Program-made: the position numbers and the translations under genes
Shown here: positions 59,270 through 64,000 of the stretch, piece after piece
How the letters are laid out: every line of letters begins with the position of its first letter
How positions within the stretch are numbered: position 1 is the first letter of the stretch
Notes under the pieces: model-generated
Database searches by the model: none
Seen by the model: only the letters and a program-made list of their open reading frames with translations
What the model was told of the DNA's origin: nothing
Origin: Pisaster brevispinus
Lineage: Eukaryota; Echinodermata; Asteroidea; Forcipulatida; Asteriidae
Direction of reading: 5' to 3'
NCBI GenBank assembly: GCA_023634235.1
Contig: JAMKCF010000014.1
Coordinates: 1,240,001-1,304,000 of the forward strand
DNA length: 64,000 nucleotides

Positions 59270-61430
59270 GACTTCCCTTTATTCTTCGACTTTCCTTTAT
59301 CGCGAACAGAGAACAATTCCTCTAAAGTACGGTATGTCTTTACGTTACACTTTAAAAGATTGATTGCAGAGTAAAGAAGAGCAGAAAATGTAAGATGGAT
59401 GTTGCAAGATGTTTACAGGCCATTCGTAAAGATACGTTTCGTATTTCTCAAACAGACACCTTCTATAGTTATGACTACGAGCACATACACTCCCATCACA
59501 TCAGCGGTTTCCGTTCCACATCCATCCACAAATGAAACATAAATCTCTATTTGGAGACGGAGAATGTAGAGGAAAGGTTCGGGATCGATTTTGTGGCACA
59601 TTTTCAGACACATTCCAAGTGGCAATTTCCCGAGCTGTGCAAGAGAACCACTCCGGGTATGTTTGACTGTGCGTTGTAACATTCAAGAGGAACGCGGCTC
59701 GGCCCTTGGGCAAGGTTGCTTTTAATGGGGGTGTACTGCAGAAAATAAGTGCGACATTTACATTTGCAGATTATACCAGAAAATTGTTTCTATTTTCAAA
59801 GAGTCGAGAAAGCTTCCGTTTAAAGTATTGAACCAACAAATCCGCCGATGACAAGTGCAGCTAATTGGAACCTAAAAATAAATTTTTGTCGAGATCTCGG
59901 TTTTATCTTATGTCCGTCAGCCATGTACGACCAATGTTGCATTTTACATATATTTTGTGAATTTGCCTGAGCATATGTGAAAGTAAAAAATAAAAAAAAA
60001 ATAAAAAATCGTTATCTTAAGCAGCATCATCTTTCAAAATTTGTTCAGAGAAAAAAACAACCCCAAAACAACAGGCACATTTTCCGGTAAAAACCGGGCT
60101 CTGCAACTAAAACGTCAAGGAATTGCGTTACATGTTACGTTACATGGGAAAAGCATTCATTTACAGAGTTAGAAACCGCTGAAGTTAACACATTTAAAAT
60201 CGTTAACGCTACGTTGGAAGTGTTGTAAAGTTCGAATACCTAATTAAAACAGAGGTTTACGTGGAGAACATAAAATGTCCCGAAAATAAGAAGATTATTT
60301 ACGTTTATTATTGCGGAAAAGTTTACTCGCATATAAAAACTTGCCTTCCCTAGAGCATAGTTTACCTCAAAGGCTAAAATGTATACTGATACAATCACCA
60401 CCACCCCACAATCCTTGATTAAGCCACGCCTCCCTCCAAATTCAAGATTTGCAACTGGTTTATAAATGTATGTGACAAAATACCCCCGAGCATTCCTAAA
60501 TGTTCATGTGTCACACGTTCTGTGTCAGACCTTTACCACCCTGTAACATTTTAAGCGCCATAGTTCCAAATGGGAAGGTCTTCTATAAAAAAATGGTACA
60601 TTGGAAACACGCGTTCATTAATTTCTTGATTTAAAAATGGGCATGTACAGAGTGTAAACAAACCGGGTTCTGGCGAGATCACGATTTATCATTGACCCGG
60701 TGCGTTTAATTGAAAGGCCGCCGCGAACCAACACCGCAACAGCCTCCAGTCATCAGACTATTCAGGAAAAGTTTAGTGGAGACCGCCATTAATCAACAAA
60801 ATATTAATCAATTGTGAGCCTCTAACATTGACCCAAATTCAGGAATAAATGCATTTCCTGTCTGAAAGGTGCATGAGAAAAATAATATCACAAGTCAAGC
60901 CGACATTCAAGATGTCTTATCTCTAAATAATTACCAACAAGAAGGTCGAGTATATTTGGATAATGCAGAATAAGACACTACAGTTAAAAAGCTCTAAAGA
61001 TTAGTGCAAAACGTGTCTCTAGTTATTTTGTAAACTAAAGGTTTCATTTGTAGTCTCCGTCCAAACCGCATCGTTTAATACACCACAGACTTGAAATCAA
61101 GCCGTTGATGAAGCACCTCAGTTCTTACGTAAATTTGTGGAAAGTCCAATGCGACTTGATTTTAAGTCTATACACCACGTGGTATGCGAGAATGTACAAT
61201 ATTTACCTAATTCACCTGACGTCACCACAAATGTTAGTAATAGGTTTGTAAGTTTTCCTGTTATATGTAAACTAAGCAGTTTCAAGAAACCTACCGGGAG
61301 CGAACAAATCTGACATTTTTATTCAAATAAAAACATCAGTCCAGTATCGTTTAAGTGTAACAAAGTGGATTAGTTACCATAGTAATTGAAACTGTCGCTA
61401 TATAACTACACCCAAAGATAATCTTTCAGA
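59270..61430. other. AT-rich non-coding stretch
   Basis: The minus frames at 59713-59413 have no features. A-rich tract at about 59986-60009. No exon supported. Confidence 0.4.
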
Positions 61431-61434
61431 TCAA

Positions 61435-61765
61435 AATTGACCCTGATCCTGGCTTTCTTGGGGCCTGACCCATTTCTGGGCCAATACGACCCTGAAATGG
61501 GTCAATATGATCCTGAAATGGGTCAATATGACCCTGAAATGGGTCAATATGACCCTGAAATGGGTCAATATGACCCTGAAATGGGTCAATATGACGCAGA
61601 AATGGGTCAATATGACCCTGAAATGGGTCAATATGACGCAGAAATGGGTCGACATGACCCTGAAAGGATCAATATGACGCAGAATGCGATTTGAAGTCCC
61701 ATTTGAATCAGTTTACGGGTCAGCCTGACCCAGAGATGGATCAGTTCTCCTAGGAATCCGGAATC
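61435..61765. mobile_element. TGACCC/GGGTCA element with an internal 21-bp tandem expansion
   Basis: Flanks carry the family core (TGACCCATTTCTGGGCCAAT at about 61467) and a right part GGGTCAGCCTGACCCAGAG. Between about 61478 and 61680 the unit CTGAAATGGGTCAATATGACC (split here as CTGAAAT and GGGTCAATATGACC) repeats about ten times. In-frame translation gives PEMGQYD repeats, an artefact of the 21-base unit. Confidence 0.8.
61499..61660. repeat. Array of GGGTCA-ATA-TGACCC palindromes
   Basis: Exact 15-base palindromes start at 61520, 61541, 61562 and 61604; one-mismatch forms start at 61499, 61583 and 61625, and a two-mismatch form near 61646. The core GGTCAnnnTGACC equals the estrogen-response-element consensus. 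Between palindromes the order TGACCC-6-GGGTCA gives everted half-sites spaced by six. Whether any receptor binds is unknown. Confidence 0.85.
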
Positions 61766-61769
61766 TTGT

Positions 61770-62625
61770 CAGTCCACAACCTTTATTTGTTATCTCTCTC
61801 TCACGTGCACGTCGGCTACCTTGCCAAGTTAAGGGAACCAAACACAGTGAACACTTTTCTCACAGAAAACAATTTGTGTTTGTGTTTTGTCAAGACGATT
61901 TAACCGTGACCAATTTCAGCAAGGAACCACTTAGATTACATCTTGACACTATATTTCTGCGACCATCCATGTTTATGCATTCATGGTTTTAGGTAGTACA
62001 TTTTTATAGCCATTGGACGCTGTGATTAGGACCACCATCATGTCTGACCTTGTGACATGCTAAGTACGTCACTGCTCTGTTTCGGGCAGTCGACCGGAAT
62101 TTCCCCTGGTGTACAACACCTGCCACTTTTTGGTTTTCATTCAGAGTGTCTTTTGGTCGCACCACGGTCAGGAAGAATCTCTTTCTTCACGGGTTATTAA
62201 CCTTCCTTCCTTCGACGATTAACAGACCCGCCTTGCAAATTATTCAAGGCCAGGGGGTGATGACGAGAGTCGGTGGTGGACGCTGGACTCATGGACTGTA
62301 AGAATGGACTCGAGGATACATTAGCAGCAGCACGCGGGGAGTATTTTCCGGAGGTCGGTTGTGGGAGAAAGGTTGCGTCACCTGGCCAGAAGGAGAAGCC
62401 TGTCTCCCGGACAGGTTGTCAAAACTCACGTACCAGGTTGTTAGGATTTCATGAACGGTATCTCCATGTTTTTCTTGATGAGATATAGCCAAACGGCACA
62501 AGCCCCTTCACTTAACTCATTTGGGCTGTTGAACCAAATCAATTGTCATCAGGGGCACGTTGCCACCTACCCCTGAGGCTGAAACAGGGTTACCCCTTCA
62601 CAATCCGTATGGATGTAGGCACATG
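61770..62625. other. Non-coding stretch with a GC-richer segment
   Basis: At 62145-62297 a segment follows a good acceptor (TTTTGGTTTTCATTCAG) and has one open frame (VSFGRTTVRKNLFLHG...), but the donor ACT|GTAAGA is weak. The frame at 62273-62450 (DAGLMDCKNGLEDTLAAARG) has coding-like codon use but no start or acceptor. Neither is strong enough to call. Confidence 0.2.
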
Positions 62626-62629
62626 TATC

Positions 62630-62820
62630 AACCATTATGATCCTGGCTGGTAGAGCAGAATGCACTACCTTCCCAATTGTATACGAAGCATTAATGGTTA
62701 AGTGCCTTGCTCAAGGGCAAAAGTGTCATGCCCGGGATTCCAACCCGCACTTCGCTGCTGAGTGCTGACGACACCAGATGAACTTAGTGAACTAGACCGC
62801 TCCGCCTAAGAAACGCCGTA
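62630..62820 (-). mobile_element. tRNA-derived SINE, copy 5
   Basis: On the minus strand: TAGGCGGAGCGGTCTAGTTC head, GGGTTGGAATCCC (B box), CATGACACTTTTGCCCTTGA, GCAAGGCACTTAACCATTAA. It is diverged but collinear with the other copies. Confidence 0.7.
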
Positions 62821-63019
62821 CATGTCATTGTACAATGATAATGACATTTTAAAATCAAAAATTGTGTTTTAATTTCCGTTTCCCCTTCGGATGGTCAGTC
62901 AAGAGACGGCTTCGAAGATACCAAAAACAAAACTGTTATCGATATTCGATAGAGGGCGCCCGGTGCAAACATTCAAAGGTTGTTGTAATTATGCGAATAA
63001 CAAATCACGATTTTAAATC

Positions 63020-63300
63020 TGACAACTGTTTTGAGCACAAGACTGAAGCTCTGGTGTTTCTGATCAGCAGAATTTGGGTTCGAGTCCCAGTCTTGACAGT
63101 GTCCTTAAGCAAGACAGGTAACTATTATTGCTTTGTCCTCCGGATGAGACGTAAAGCCATAGGTCTCGTGTCATAGGAATGGCATTCACATAGTAAGCAC
63201 CCGTGTTCACAGATTTCCTCATGTTTGCAAGCTACAGTGATCAAGTTCACTTATGAGGCATCCTTGGGTTTCATTACCAGAAATATATAATAATATTAAC
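63020..63300 (+). mobile_element. tRNA-derived SINE, copy 6 (5' truncated)
   Basis: TTGAGCACAAGACTGAAGCT, GGTTCGAGTCC at 63076-63086 (perfect B box), TCCTTAAGCAAGACAGG, CCTCCGGATGAGACGTAAAG. The 3' part GCTACAGTGATCAAGTTCAC ... AATATTAAC matches copy 1. The first tRNA-like bases are missing. Confidence 0.75.
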
Positions 63301-63309
63301 AATATTTCC

Positions 63310-63720
63310 CTAAATTAGGTAATACATTTTAAAAAAATGCTTTTTGCTTTGTCTTTGATCTTTGTTCGAGAGAGAAATACCCAAAAGAATATGTGATTAT
63401 TCCTTTGAACGATTAATGTAATTTAAAAAAACACGGTGATGATTATGTCTAAAGCTCATATTCATTCAATATTTTATGGTTATAGTTTTCTTTTCTTTTT
63501 TCGTTTCAACTTGACAAGAACATTATCACTATGGGCAGGTTTTTTTCACCCACTCAAGCAGCCATCCTCTCTAAAAAGTGAGAACATAGGTAATTACAGG
63601 CGGTCAAGACTTAATTAAATTACGACGCGAGTTTGGCGTCGCTCATTCTTAAAAAAGAACCGTAATTCCTTCGTTTTTTATCTTCTCCTGTGACGGAGAT
63701 TGTGAGCGTGTAAACAGCGA
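63310..63720. other. AT-rich non-coding stretch
   Basis: Nothing recognised. Confidence 0.4.
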
Positions 63721-63721
63721 C

Positions 63722-63761
63722 GTGGACGTCCCACGGGAATTGTGGACGTCCCACGGGAATT
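63722..63761. repeat. Perfect 20-bp tandem duplication
   Basis: GTGGACGTCCCACGGGAATT occurs twice in direct succession without change. Recent replication slippage or repair is likely. Confidence 0.9.
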
Positions 63762-64000
63762 GTGAACTTGGCGGTAATTGACAACGTGTTCATGTCTAGA
63801 TCCTGCCAAGTAGTCAAGAAATGCTGATTGGATTTTGTATCTTAGGCTGTGCCTGAATGTCATTACTTGTGGAGGGGGGGGAGGAATGGGGGCGGTATCG
63901 AAATCGAAAAAAGAAAAAGAAAAAAAATATATATCCTTAATTTTTGAGAACTGTTGTAAGTATTTCCTTTAAAATTCTTACCCAATCATTTTGGTGGTGC
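63762..64000. other. Non-coding stretch at window end
   Basis: G-rich patch at about 63871-63895 and A-rich patch at about 63905-63930; nothing else seen. Confidence 0.4.

Noticed and set aside
61437..61694. Frame encoding PEMGQYD repeats
   Set aside because: Direct product of a 21-bp non-coding tandem repeat whose homologous single-copy relatives (37.9 kb, 7.6 kb) are not coding.

Overview
The window is AT-rich, repeat-dense and gene-poor animal DNA. It has GT-AG introns, tRNA-derived SINEs, many short palindromic (MITE-like) elements, minisatellites and a short TTAGGG-type telomeric motif. There are no operons and no long uninterrupted coding frames. The repeat set fits a marine invertebrate deuterostome, most likely an echinoderm such as a sea star. 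That placement is an inference from style of sequence, not from a recognised marker gene.

One gene is well supported, on the + strand at about 23.7-32.5 kb. It has a candidate promoter and non-coding first exon (about 23697-23762, strong donor), a second exon from 29580 that carries the start codon (ATG 29863) and ends at donor 30294/30295, and a third exon opening at 32110. The product looks like a secreted prohormone: signal peptide, acidic/basic propeptide, an Arg6 processing site, then a helical peptide that crosses the phase-0 splice junction and ends in Gly-Arg-Arg. If the splice is right, the gene would yield a cysteine-free, C-terminally amidated peptide of about 48 residues. I could not assign it to a known family; its layout resembles long amidated class-B-GPCR ligands. 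This is the best candidate for something undescribed here.

Left third (1-23 kb): possible minus-strand exons at 2-4.2 kb, several palindromic elements (3.3, 5.0 kb), a large 33-bp minisatellite (5.7-7.0 kb), an interstitial telomeric motif (8.75 kb), trinucleotide arrays (9.7 kb), a SINE (13.2 kb), an inverted pair of ETS-type motifs (20.0 kb) and a 29-bp minisatellite (20.8 kb). Middle (23-34 kb): the prohormone gene with repeats in its introns, followed by a TATA/initiator promoter candidate at 32953. Right half (34-64 kb): four more SINE copies, a GGTACAA-rich minisatellite (36.3 kb), several palindromic elements, isolated exon-like segments (44.7, 50.5 kb), and at 61.5 kb a 21-bp tandem array that repeatedly presents the palindrome GGGTCA-ATA-TGACCC, identical in form to an estrogen-response-element core.

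No rRNA, functional tRNA, CRISPR array, IS element or intact transposase/reverse transcriptase gene was seen. Exon boundaries and repeat ends are read by eye and are approximate unless stated.
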